This document shows, piece after piece, positions 1-10,829 of a DNA stretch of 64,000 nucleotides. Both the position numbers and the translations under genes were made by a program. Below the pieces are notes generated by a model, which was given only the letters and a program-made list of their open reading frames with translations, was not told the DNA's origin and made no database searches. Source of the DNA: Akebia trifoliata (taxonomy: Eukaryota > Streptophyta > Magnoliopsida > Ranunculales > Lardizabalaceae); NCBI GenBank assembly GCA_017979445.1, contig CM030706.1, forward strand, positions 25,398,281 to 25,462,280. Reading direction: 5' to 3'. Numbering within the stretch: the first letter of the stretch is position 1; the number at the start of each line of letters is the position of its first letter.

Positions 1-142
1 GAGGTTACGAGCTGAGGTATCAAGGATGTGTAGACGAGTTCTAAGGATTTCATCACATGAAGTTGATAACGATCCCAACTATACATCTACTTACGCTATG
101 TCGGATGAAGACAATGACAGTTCTTCTAGCTTCGAAAATTAA
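1..142 (+). pseudogene. C-terminal end of a second Ulp1-element gene copy (partial at window edge)
   Basis: The window opens inside a coding end that matches, in opposite orientation, the last exon of the minus-strand gene ending at 2518. The frame reads a basic stretch, then an acidic serine-rich tail, and stops at TAA 140-142. Small substitutions separate the two copies. Only the 3' end is visible, so whether the full copy is intact is unknown. The palindrome array at 448-755 follows it, suggesting this is the 3' side of a second element of the same family. Confidence 0.6.
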
Positions 143-327
143 TTTTGTTACTATAGACTTGAGAATTTAAGTAAGTATGTTTAGATTCTAAAGTTTTTGT
201 TGAAAAACTAAGTTTAGTTAATTTCATCACAATATTAAATGTGTCGCTTGTAAATTATTTTTCATCTAATTTATGTAGCATTTAAAAAGTTGACAAGGCA
301 ATAGAGGATCTTTTAGATCATCTTTAT
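1..327 (+). repeat. Left arm of a 327-bp inverted repeat
   Basis: Bases 1-327 match the reverse complement of 2333-2659 along the whole length, covering the coding end plus about 185 bases of 3' flank. Identity is high by eye, with scattered substitutions. Homology stops at 327 and 2333. The repeat probably continues leftwards outside the window. It marks two copies of the Ulp1 element facing each other. Confidence 0.85.
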
Positions 328-447
328 GTGTTTGAAGTGTCATTTACTAAATTCATAATCTGTTTATCATTTTTCTTTCCCTTGATTACAATGTAAATGG
401 TCGTATACTTGTCAAGAAATTTGAATAGATTTAACAAATACTGAAAC

Positions 448-755
448 AATGTCAGAATGGGCATTTTGACATTACATTTGAAGTATTTTGATCTAATGTC
501 AGACGGCGCCTTCTGACATTAGATCAGAAGTATTTTTGTCAATGTCAGAAGGCTCCTTTTGAAATTAGATCAGAACAATACGTTAATTAATGTCAGAAGG
601 CTCCTTCTGACATTAGATCAGAAGTATTTTAGTTAATGTCAAAAGGAGCCTTGTAACATTAGATCAAAAGTAATTTAGCCAATGTCAAAAGGCTCATTTT
701 GAGATTAGATGATGACTTTTTTATTAAATGTCTAAAGAAGTATTTTGACACATTA
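448..755. repeat. Array of seven short palindromes, about 46-bp period
   Basis: About seven units occur, each holding a near-palindrome of the form AATGTCAGAAGG-CT-CCTTCTGACATT (two 12-base arms around CT) with a spacer resembling 'agatcagaagtatttt'. Units begin near 448, 497, 540, 590, 636, 681 and 727. The same unit makes the longer array at 7640-8158. Subterminal arrays of short hairpins are typical of CACTA and some Mutator-like elements, where they bind element-encoded proteins. That role is inferred here. Confidence 0.85.
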
Positions 756-935
756 CAAAAAAAGGGATTTTAGAGGTCTTTTTTTGGGCGAATTAGCAAA
801 GCTTCGCCTAAACAGTAACATCAATAGCGGTTTTAGATTAGCCGCCTTCCAAAAAGACTAAATCAATGGCATTTGGTGAGAAACACCTCAAATGATCAGA
901 AAATAGAGGCGATTTTTGGTAAAACACCTCCAAAG
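751..935 (+). mobile_element. CACTA-like 5' terminus with subterminal hairpins (degenerate)
   Basis: CATTACAAAAAAAGGG at 751 resembles the CACTACAAAAAA terminus of plant CACTA transposons, with a C-to-T change at the third base. It is followed by short inverted repeats: GGCGAA/TTCGCC around 787-810, GCGG/CCGC near 827-843, GGTG/CACC near 877-888 and GAGG/CCTC near 905-930. No matching 3' terminus was found nearby, so the length of the element is unknown. Confidence 0.45.
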
Positions 936-2332
936 AAACGATGACCATTGCAGCTCATCAGGTTTCTATTTTACTCACTCTTCCAATTCTATAGTTTTGA
1001 GTTATTTGTACCATTTTCTATTATTTGGTTCTCATTCGTAAAGAACTCTGTTACATATGTGTCTAACAAAATTATTATGCCACTGAAGGTGATGATTCAA
1101 GTGTATTGCATGTGTACTGTATGGGGTGAACCCCTCTCTTAAACTACACAGCCATTTATGCCTGACCTGAGTTGATCTTCGGAGCTAATCGAACTTTGAC
1201 AAAGGTTACTATTGTTCATTCTCCTTCAATGCCACATCCAATACCATATTATTATGTTTTAGTACTTGCTTCTACTATTGTTTTAGTGTTCGCTAAATCT
1301 ATTCAAATTTCTTACTCATTCTTGCTTTACATAGTGGATAAAACAAGTATACGACCATTTACATTGTAATCAAGCGGAACAAAAATGATAACTCCCTGAA
1401 TTTGGTGATCTTAACCCGTCATCGAATTTGGAGATTTAACAAACAATAGCACAGTCATCTAACTCACCAATTACAATAAATGAAAAATAAAAAAAAACAA
1501 AATAAAAAATAAAAGATAAATCATAAAACAAGCTCAAATTTCATATTATGTATTGAAATTCCATTACTAAACAAGGTCAATGAGAAGCAATATGGTACTA
1601 ACAAATGAAATTGAGTCACATAATTGCTTAGAAATAAAACACAATCAGAAGCAAATGGTTATGATGCCTTTCATATCTTTTCCTCACGGTTTACATTTTT
1701 CCTACATTGCCACGGTTCTCTCCGCTATATCGTGTCCTCTTATTTTCCTCACGGTTTATATTTTCCCTACATTGCCACTGTTCTAGACTCGCACCTTTTC
1801 AATATCACAAGACTCTTTGAAAGTCTCAAAATCTTCACAAACCCCACATGGCAAAGAACTCTACATCAGTTGGACAGTAATATTTATGGTACAACGCACT
1901 CCTCACCAATCCAGATTTCTTTTACGTACTAGACGATTGTCTGGTCACTGTAGAATTAACATGGATTACTTCCGCAACAACATATTAACCGATGAAATTG
2001 TAATAGAAAAAATAGCAATTTCTCTCAATGGCCCACCAATTCCACATCCCACGGCCAGCACCTACAGTGACAACCGAAAAGCTGAACTTCAAAATTTTCC
2101 CAAGATGAAAATATAGAGCCTTATAATGATTGTAAGTACATATGAATGAAACAAACCTTTTGGCCACGTTTTAGGCCTAATTGTAAAGCAAGAAAATGCT
2201 CATGCCGTTTGATACTCATGCATAGTGCTCATACATTGTTCTAAAGCAACAATGGGTTTCTCAGCCACTAAAAAGGACTCATGGGAAGGCTAAAGTCCTG
2301 ATTGAACAAATACATGATTGTTCTGACATTAA
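936..2332. other. Unassigned AT-rich stretch between the two Ulp1-element copies
   Basis: Only short open frames occur and I recognise none of them. 1410-1677 is a dispersed repeat described separately. Near 2320 one half-unit of the palindrome family (TTCTGACATTAACTA) abuts the right inverted-repeat arm, as if that element's 3' array had been lost. Confidence 0.4.
1410..1677 (+). repeat. Dispersed repeat, inverted copy at 46183-46475
   Basis: This stretch matches the reverse complement of 46183-46475, including ACAAACAATAGCAC and a shared run through AATTGCTTAGAAATAAAACA. In the other copy the sequence lies directly upstream of a C2H2 zinc-finger reading frame, so it resembles a 5' flank. 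Here the homology ends near 1677 and a different sequence follows. Confidence 0.75.
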
Positions 2333-2659
2333 CTAAAGATGATCTAAAAGATCCTCTATTGCCTTTTCAACTTTTTAAATGCTACATAAATTAGATGAAA
2401 AATAATTTACAAGCGATACATTTAATATTGTGATGAAATTTACCAAACTTAGTTTTTCAATAAAAACTTTAGAATCTAAACATACTTACTTAAATTCTCA
2501 AGTCTATAGTAACAAAATTAATCTTCAAAGTCAGAAGAACTGTCATCGTCTTCATCCGACATAGCGTAAGTAGATGCATAGTTGGGAACGTTATCAACTT
2601 CATGTGATGAAATCCTTAGAACTCGTCTACACATCCTTGATACCTCAGCTCGTAACCTC
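2333..2659 (-). repeat. Right arm of the 327-bp inverted repeat
   Basis: Partner of 1-327. It holds the 3' flank and the last 140 or so coding bases of the minus-strand Ulp1-like gene. Confidence 0.85.
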
Positions 2660-5600
2660 ATAACTGCCGCATGGAGTGAATATAGGTTATGATGCGGCAT
2701 CAAAATCGCACGTCTTTTTGGGATAGGTACTTGCACAAGTTTGGATTCTTTAATCAATTTCTTTGAATTCCTCACAAGTAGAATCCATTCGCGTTCCAGC
2801 ATGTGCTTTCTATATGCATCTCCCGTCCGAAATCCATGACGCATATTATCATCGTGATTCATTGCAGCTTCTAAATAGGAATAAAATTTGGATTCTGTCC
2901 GTGAATAAGACTATATAATGAAGGTGAAGTCGTATAACTATTAATGGAGCTATTAAGTGCATTTACATTGATATTTAATGCTTACCAAATGACATTTAAT
3001 TTCTCATGAATGCTTATGTCACCATATTTTCTTTTGCCCACCTAACTCCCTCCATAGAAATTAATCAATTTATCACTTTATTTATTAGGGTCAATAAATG
3101 CAAATTAACACTGCTACATACATAATATCCACATGTCTCAAAAGGTGGATACTATGTTTAAAGTTGATTGGACGTGAACTAATAGTTTCAAAGAATAGAT
3201 ATTGCTTACCAAACTTCATTTAACTCATCATGAATGATTGTGTCACCATGCAACTATATTATACTATTTAATTTTGTCAACACAACTCCTTACGAAATTT
3301 TATGTATAATTATAATTTTAATAGGGTCAATAAACGTAGATTAGGATTTCTACCTTAAACGTGAAGACCACAACTTTGCATTTTCCAACATCGATCTTCC
3401 CAACCACCCAATTGGTTATGACTTCCAAATCTTTAATTCGTGCATGATTACATTGTCGATAACAATGTAATGAATAAAAATAAGAACAAACAACTTTTAA
3501 GGTAATGCCATCTGTATAACCACCTCAAGAATAGTCCGCAACCTAAAGTAGGACATATCTTCCTACAAAGAGTGATGTGTAAAATAATCATCAATCTTAC
3601 TAATTGAATGTTTTCAAATTAAGTTAAAAATAGATAAATGGGATATAGTAGTACCTGATTGAAATTAAATTTCAACCCGCGGCTTGCGTAATCAATATAT
3701 TTTAAAATAAACATTCCACAATCCCATGTATTGGTTTGTTTGGGAATGTTCTTACGATCGTAACAAGGCCAATGTGGGATGTCAATCTTCGCTGACCCCA
3801 TCTGCTCGAGTACTATAGGGAAAAATTCTTTCTACGCATTAACAAATTATAATGTGATAAGTACTTGTGGAATTCCTTACTAAATTAGCGTAATAATTAT
3901 TAAATAACTTATCAATACATACCAATGCTTTAATTTCAACTTTATAGACTGACATACAGTCCTTAGAGAGGGAATCCAAAAATTCTAATTTCTTATTTTT
4001 TATGTCCAATATTGCAACGGTCCAATGAGCGTGTGCGTGAATGGGAAAAAATACCTAGTGATTAATAACAATGTGAGAATGAGAGGCAATTTAACAACAA
4101 AATAAATATACGGAGGCATGAGACAAGAAAAAAACAAACCTTATCACAAGATGTTATATGATATTTAAGATAGTCAGGTCTGGTAAACGCTTTGAGGTTT
4201 TTATTTAGTTGAAATTTTTTGCCCGACACACTCTCAAAATTATTCAACAAGACCTTACCCACTGACCAGCCAGAGTAATCTTCTTGAGCTTCCTTAAGTA
4301 ATACCTACACCGATTAATGAAAAAAGCTTTATAAAGATATATACATCTAACTTAAAGATATGTAAATGATGTGTCTATGTCAATTGGACGTACAATATAC
4401 ATTGTACTAAAGAAATGACATTTGAGAAAATGATCTAGATGTTACAACTCTCTCCTTTTAAGAAATTTGTAATATCCATCGATTATCTGTGTGGCAACAA
4501 AGTCAGAGAAATATTTAATCATTCTAGAATTCTCAAAAAAATTAAAATTAAAATATGGAAAAATGTTACCTGATCGTCCAACCACCCAACCCCCCTAAGT
4601 GAATCAATAGATGTGCTCGGAATACAATACCCGTCTTCCAAATTTATATCAGCGTGATGTGAATTTATCAACGTTAATTCTTTGTTGGTAAAGGGGCGCT
4701 TAGGATCATGAAAATAATTACGAGCGCATCTCTACAAATTAGTACGTAAAATAATTACATATCATTCATAATAATATTAGAACAAACATAATCAAAATGA
4801 AATCTGAAACATGCATACATCCCACTTCAACTCTTTGCATATCTTCTTCTTTTTTCGTATATCTAAGGGTGCATAGGGTGGCTTCAAATATACTGAAGGT
4901 TTCACATCTCTTTTAGACTTCACAGGGTTCATGGAATACCCAGGCTTCCTAGGATTCATGGAATACCCACCCTCCTACAACAAATGACAACATTGCATAA
5001 ATTACTCGTACTCGTATGGTACTTCACACCTTTAAAATATGAAGTTAACAATTACGTATGAAGAGCGAACTGATTGTATTTAAATTAACCATGATATAAC
5101 ATTTCAAATAATATATTTTTTAAAATTTATACATCTTATTCGCTAAAGAAACCAATTGATACGAGGATTAAAAATTTCATTTCATCCTAACAATTTCAAC
5201 GACATGTAATAAGAAACTGTAAATGTGCATAGATACATATTTCAAATCAAAGAAATTGATTGAAAATCTTACAACATAATAAATATACCGGATAGATCCC
5301 AAGAGGGGATATTGTAAGACAAACGACCACACACCTTTTGATCAAAATCAGATGAATTCCCCCTAGCTAGAATGTTGTTGTCTTCAGACTCTAACTTTAT
5401 AAGAGGAGATGAGGATTCAGCCTATAAAAAATAAAAGTTAGACAGGTATTATTGAAGAGGCGTTTATTATATAGATAACAATTTCCTAACAAAAACATAT
5501 AAGTTTAAAAATTAGACAAAACATGAAGTCGAATGTGAGTGATTTTTTCTACATTAAAATTTTAAATATTAAGTATATACATACCTTATCAGCATCGAAT

Positions 5601-7413
5601 TTGAATTCTGAATTTTGTTCATTATTGAGATAATTACTTTTCAAAATATTAGGCGAACTACGTCCGTTATCAAATTTAGTAGACAGTTGAATAAGAAGAA
5701 TAGAAAATGATCATAAAAACCAACTCACATGAAATATTTATTGAACATTTTAAATATTGTTCATGCAAGGTACCTTGTATTTTGTGGAGGAAGAGAATGA
5801 TACTTCAGGTGAATGGTTCATTGGCATTGTTTCAGATGTCTTTTTAGCATCGATTCCAATTTCTTCTTCGTGAGGTGGATACTCATTTGTGGAAGTATTC
5901 GTAGAGGGAGATGCCTTGTGTATACCAAAAGGAACACTAGAGCCCATTGTCGGAGGCGAAGACTTAGGTATACCTAAAGGATCGTCTAAGCCCTTGGTAG
6001 GGGTCGATGCCTTAGGCATATCTGAAGGATCGACAGAGGTGTTGGTATGGGGAGATGACTTGATTTTCGAAGGTGCAAAGTCCGAGGCTTTTCGAATTTA
6101 ACGTTGTACTGTTTGATATTAAAACAAACATTCATAATAATTTCTAAGTGGATGTAACCTATTATGTGAATTTATCACATATAGTAGAGAAACAATACCT
6201 TAGGGCCAGATTCATTATATGACTTCAAACATTTGATGTCCTTTTTTCAATTCTTGGATAACTTTAGAATGATCTTTCAACTTCTGTTCCATCATCGTCA
6301 TTTTCTTCTTCAACTTATCAACCTCCTCTAAGTTTTTCCTTTTAGACCGAACACCATTTTCCTTTTTCCTCTTATAACCCTTACAAAATGGAGCAAGAAC
6401 TGCCTCACAAAGTTCATAATCGGTCAATTTCAACTTATTGATAATCTGTTAAAGATGATACATACATATAAAAATTTGTATTAGATGGAGGTATATATAT
6501 GTATATATATGATTGAAATCGTAGTTCAATAATTCATACCGTGCAATTGACAAACTTATCGACGTAAAATTGTCGTTCCTCATTTAAATAATAAGGATAC
6601 TTCAGGTGCCTTGGAAAATGATTGGCAAATATGCGGGGGGTTATTACCGGTATATATTTGAATCCCCATACCTACAAGTGCATAAGAATACAGGACGAAT
6701 GCTTAAATAAACATCAATAGTTTATAAAACTAGTACTTCGAAGTAAGATTAAATTAATAACTCAAATTTTTCTTTACCTACCTGAAGCACCAATGCACAC
6801 CATAGAAATGTACATGTTTACCAGTTTCCTTAAACTTCGTCGCACAGATGCGTAAAGACTTTAAAAGGTGGTTGTGTACTAATCTGCCCCAAGGGATTCT
6901 ATTGAAGATCTCATCGCACCATACCATACTTAAAAATTCTTTGTTAATCTTCAGTCTGTCCTTAGGAAGTAAAAATGTAATAACTATGTACAATAAAAAT
7001 ATTCTTTTAAATTCAATAATATTTTCATTTTTTAAGACTGTATTAAGTACAGTCTCAAAAGAATCTAAGGTTATCTCTGTTGGCATGTCAAAGTACTTAT
7101 TCCAAAATAATTGTACACAAAGCTCGTCTTTCTTTGAGAGAGAACCAATTCCATCACTACTATACAAACCTCCCAAAGCTAATATCAATGCAACCTCACC
7201 TTCTGAAATAGAAATATCTTTAATTCCAAATGAAAAATAATCATTTTTAGGATTAAATTTCTCTATGAGGAGAAAAATCAAATTGCTACACATTGGGACG
7301 CGTGGCATAGATAGTAGTGGAGCAAAACAAGTAGAATTTAAATATGTCTTCTGCTCAGATGTTAAATTTGAGAAGAATTGTGCAAATCTTTTTGCGTTAC
7401 ACACAACACGTGC
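2518..7413 (-). CDS. Ulp1-like cysteine protease gene of a transposon, multi-exon
   Basis: The minus strand encodes a spliced protein of the Ulp1/C48 (SUMO-protease) type found in plant transposons such as Kaonashi-type MULEs. From the 5' side: an exon of about 630 bases (7413-6782, acceptor TTTTGCAG, donor CAG/GTAGGT) resembling the plant N-terminal domain seen with such proteases (DUF1985-like); an exon near 6671-6541; a lysine-rich coiled coil near 6448-6231; a Pro/Ser-rich repeat (GIPKSSPP-like) near 6100-5750; shorter exons near 5420-5340, 4975-4835, 4735-4570 and 4300-4130. The protease core has HWTVAILDI...EFLDSL near 4040-3930 and NTWDCGMF near 3745-3720. His, Asp and Cys of the catalytic triad, and an upstream Gln, are all present. 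A basic exon with an acidic tail (2862-2518) may be the last one. The true start was not located and exon edges are approximate. No transposase is adjacent. Confidence 0.6.
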
Positions 7414-7639
7414 CTGCAAAATATATATTAATATGTCATCGTATTTTTCAAAATGTAAAAAAATATGATACTTAATGTCATAAAAAGAGGATAACATATC
7501 ATGTCAACGTAGATGAAAGACTATTTCCAATACGATTGACCTAACGTAGACCCATTCAAAATAATTAATTAATTTCATAAGCAATACAATATAATATCAG
7601 AATGATACTTTTGACATTATATCAGAATGTATTGTATAT

Positions 7640-8158
7640 AATGTCAGAAGGAACCTTCTGACGTGAGATAAAAAAAACATTTAGACAATGCCAGAAGGAT
7701 CCTTCTGACATTAAATTCATAACAAAAATAAATTATATCAAAATGATTCTCTATGTATTGTATATAATGTCGGAAAGAGCCTTCTGTCATTGACTAAAAT
7801 AGTTCTGATCTAATGTCAGAAGGCTCCTCCTGACATTGGTTAAAATAGTTATGATCTAATGTCAGAAGGCTCCTTCTGACATTGAGTAAAATCGTTCTGA
7901 TCTAATGTCAAAAGGAGCCTTTTGACATTTACTAAAATAGTTCTAATCTAATGTCAAAAGGAGCCTTCTGACATTGAGTAAAATAATTCTGATCTAACGT
8001 CAGAAGGCTCATTTTGATATTGACTAAAATAGTTCTGATCTAATGTCAAAAGGTGTCTTTTGACATTGAATAAAATAGTTCTGATCTTATGTCAAAAAGC
8101 ACCTTTTGACATTGACTAAAATAGTTTTGATCTTATGTCAAAAAGCACCTTGTTACAG
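7640..8158. repeat. Array of about eleven short palindromes, 46-bp period
   Basis: Units starting near 7640, 7686, 7767, 7813, 7858, 7905, 7951, 7997, 8042, 8089 and 8135 each carry two 12-base arms (AATGTCAGAAGG / CCTTCTGACATT, or the variant AATGTCAAAAGG / CCTTTTGACATT). The spacer is close to 'gactaaaatagttctgatct'. Several units are near-perfect and some show paired changes in both arms. The array lies upstream of the Ulp1-like gene and is the same family as 448-755, so the two probably mark opposite ends of one element type. Confidence 0.9.
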
Positions 8159-8400
8159 TCCTTTCATTATCTTGAAAATATCATAGTTTAATGATATGAT
8201 GACTACATCTTTTTTCCCCTAAACGTAATTAAATTCATCAATAATAAGTTTTTACTATGAATAATTTGCATTCCATTGGTAGAAAGAAAAAAATTATAAA
8301 TTAAAATCAAATAAAATTGTCACCTTGAAGTATTCAATTTTTCCAAGGTTCCTGTTGAAAGAGATTTAACAACATGCAAATAATGACAATAATTAATAAA
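8159..8400. other. AT-rich flank, nothing recognised
   Basis: Between the palindrome array and the GA-rich block I see no coding frame, repeat or terminus I can name. Confidence 0.4.
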
Positions 8401-8474
8401 AAGTCAAAAAAGAATTTGGACAAAATATTATGAAAAGTTTATGGTTCGAATACTACAAAACACATACACAAACA

Positions 8475-8820
8475 CTTTCGATTCAAATTTCTTAAAATCT
8501 CCACAACGGAGAGAGATAGAAAGAGACTTGAATCGAAATTATTTTAACAATCTCCACAACAAAGAAAGACAAAGATGGAGAAACTTGCAAGTTTCTCATG
8601 TTCTCCACAACGAAAAGAGAGAGAGAGAGAGAGAGGGAAACTTGCAATATTTTCTACATCTCCCCAACGGAGAATCTCCACAACAAAGAAAACAAATACG
8701 GAGAAACTTGCAAGTTTCTCACGTCTCACAACGCAAAGAGATAGAGAGAGAGAAAGGGTAACTTGCAATATTTTCAAGATCTCCCCAACGGAGAGAGAGA
8801 GAGAAAGAGGGAGGTGGCAC
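8475..8820. repeat. GA-rich tandem repeats with a perfect 20-bp palindrome
   Basis: Blocks of 'ctccacaacg', (GA)n and 'gaaacttgcaa' recur several times. The 20-base palindrome GAGAAACTTGCAAGTTTCTC occurs perfectly at 8578-8597 and 8701-8720. Open frames here on both strands are low-complexity artefacts. Read on the minus strand the block is a CT-rich leader like those behind the CACTA ends elsewhere in this window. Confidence 0.8.
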
Positions 8821-8988
8821 TCTTCATCTTGGACTTCTTGCAGAACAAGGAAACCCTTTCGACTGAAATTACAAAAAATTTTATGAAAGAGGCGAGGATA
8901 AAACGGTAATTTCAATCTAAATTAACAAAAGGGTATTTTCGGCAGAAAAAAATAATGAATTACTGTTTTTATCGTTTTGGTAAAATAA

Positions 8989-9030
8989 ATTAATTCCGAA
9001 AACGGTAAATTTACCATTTTCGGAATTAAT
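8989..9030. repeat. 42-bp near-perfect palindrome
   Basis: The arms ATTAATTCCGAAAACGGTAAA and its complement meet at 9009/9010 with one mismatch. Related fragments with 'ccgttttgg' or 'accgttttt' lie at 8965-8985 and 9041-9085. On the minus strand CACTGTAGC (near 9038) precedes it, so this could be a degenerate subterminal region of a DNA transposon whose CT-rich leader is 8820-8475. This reading is tentative. Confidence 0.7.
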
Positions 9031-9329
9031 TGCTACAGTGTACCGTTTTTGTAAATATTTTTCAAAACTGCACCGTTTTGGTAATTTTTTCTAAAAATTG
9101 ACCATTTCCTCATGGCGGTAAAGTTCATCATCCACTTCATCTTATCCTTATAGTAAATATATTTGCATTTTCTTACATTGATAGCCTAGAGTGTAACGTT
9201 CATCGCAATAATAGCACAATCTTTTGTCCCGTCGATCATCTCATGTAGATTTTGTGTGTGTGTTTGACCATTGGTAACTAATCCTAACATTGGTTGATTT
9301 GTATGTTGTAGTCGGAACAATTTATCTTC

Positions 9330-9960
9330 TTGTCATCCAGTGAACATCATTGCCTCTTGTAATGTTGAAAGTTGAAACATCAACACTTCTTGTGCGATCT
9401 CGTCTCGAAAGCCTCGAATGAAGGATCTCATCAAGGCTCTATTTGTCCAACCATCAACTCAATTGAAAAGTCGTTCAAATTCTTCTTGGTAATTTTGTAC
9501 AGATCTAGAACCTGACTGTATCTTTGCCAACATTCTATCAAGATTCTCGTAATCAATTTATCCAAAACGAACCAACATGGCTTTTGCAATTCTTTCCCCT
9601 ATAAGGTCTGGATTGGTACGACTATACCATTGAAACCAATTGGACACAACTCCCTCAATGTGGAACGAGGAAAGAACCTTTTCGTTTTCGACAATTTGAT
9701 GATAATAGAAAAAGTGTTCTGCTTTGTATATAAATTCCAATAGATTATTCCCATCAAAATGAGGGAAATTGATCTGAGCAAAGTGTGACAAAAATCATCC
9801 ATTAGTCTGATCTTCATGAGGCCTTGGAATCGTTCGATTAACAAGATCACCAACCTGATCTCCTACCTTTGAGTTTCAACCAACAACCTAAGTGGCTTGT
9901 ACTTGAGGATTCGGTAAGGGGGGTGGTTGTTGAACCGCCAATTTCTCCATAGTCTATTGG
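9330..9960 (-). pseudogene. Ty3-type retrotransposon gag fragment, broken
   Basis: Frames on the minus strand give the Retrotrans_gag signature: FPHFDGNN, then a WFQWYSRTNPDL block near 9610 and LVRFG near 9560. Downstream, ALMRSFIRGFRDEI-like and LSTLQEAMM-like stretches can be read near 9440-9340. Stops and frameshifts separate the blocks (for example a stop just after LVRFG). Gag forms the virus-like particle of the element. No protease or RT follows, so this is an old remnant. It belongs with the primer-binding site and LTR edge at 10067-10400. Confidence 0.8.
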
Positions 9961-10066
9961 ATTGACACCAAGGTAACTTGTACAATCGCGGTCGCTTCTT
10001 CTAAACGGTCCACTCACTCTCCAATATATTCATCCTTGTTGGCTTTTTCCTTGCAAGCATGCCCAG

Positions 10067-10084
10067 AATAATGTTCTAATACCA
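10067..10084 (-). other. Primer-binding site, initiator-tRNA-Met type (degenerate)
   Basis: On the minus strand TGGTATTAGAACATTATT begins two bases inside the presumed LTR edge. It resembles the plant Ty3 primer-binding site TGGTATCAGAGC, complementary to the 3' end of initiator tRNA-Met, with two changes. Confidence 0.6.
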
Positions 10085-10086
10085 AT

Positions 10087-10400
10087 TGTTAGGAAGCTAA
10101 TTCCTAATGTGCCCACTCAAACAAGAGATAAGGCGATCTCAAGTATTCAACACACCAAGAATTGTGTAAAAACACAATTAAAATTATATTATTTATTAAT
10201 TGATAAAAGGATTACATCCGTTTATAAATAAAGAGTTTCAGTCCTAATAATTTACCAAATCTACTCTTACTAAAATACCTATCCAAATCAAATACCTAGT
10301 AAAGCAATAATTAATCCTATTGATAGAATCCTAATAGAAATAGAAACTAAACCTAATGAAAATAGAGTCCTAATAGAAAACCAATTGTTAGGGATATATC
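10087..10400 (-). mobile_element. 5' LTR fragment of the broken gag element
   Basis: On the minus strand the sequence ends ...CTAACA right before the primer-binding site, as an LTR should. It is AT-rich, with 'cctaatagaaa' motifs recurring near 10320-10380. The outer edge is unclear; 10400 is a guess based on a second CCAATTGTTAGG near 10381. No partner LTR is visible on the other side of gag. Confidence 0.5.
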
Positions 10401-10742
10401 GTGTACTTATCCTTTCTTATATAGATGAAAGTAGAGCACTTAGAGGTCCTCTTTCATTATAATTCTTTTCCATCAAGATTTTCTAATAAAACCTAATAAG
10501 GATTTTTTCCAATTTCCATCAAATAAGATTTCCTTAATTATTGACATTCTTTAATCATGAATCATATTAAATCAATACACTTTAAACCGTGTAGGCTGTA
10601 TGGGCCACACCAAATGTGAGCTAACATAAAGTGGATCTCAAATAGTTTGAATTGTCAATCACAACCATTTGAATCATCGATCACACCAACTAAAAGAGGG
10701 AGAGGGGCGTTAAGAAAGAAAAGAGGTTACTAAATAATTGCA

Positions 10743-10815
10743 GGTGCCAACTAACTTAGTTGGTAAACTCTTTAAGTGACAACACTAGACACTTGATTCA
10801 AATCCCACCAGTATC
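10743..10815 (+). mobile_element. tRNA-derived SINE-like sequence or tRNA pseudogene
   Basis: A tRNA-like head runs from GGTGCCAACTAACTTAGTTGG to about 10815. It has a Pol III A-box-like TAACTTAGTTGGTA near 10752 and a B-box-like GATTCAAATCC at 10795-10805, about 43 bases apart. Box order and spacing fit a plant SINE head. An A-rich stretch follows. A functional tRNA gene is unlikely because the fold is incomplete. Confidence 0.6.
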
Positions 10816-10829
10816 AAAGTTACTAAATT

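Noticed and set aside
7640..8158. CRISPR-like array of short palindromes
   Set aside because: Spacers are also repeated and near-identical; transposon subterminal repeats fit better.
8441..8915. Overlapping 100-120-residue frames with Arg/Glu or Leu/Ser repeats
   Set aside because: Translations of (GA)n/(CT)n repeats.
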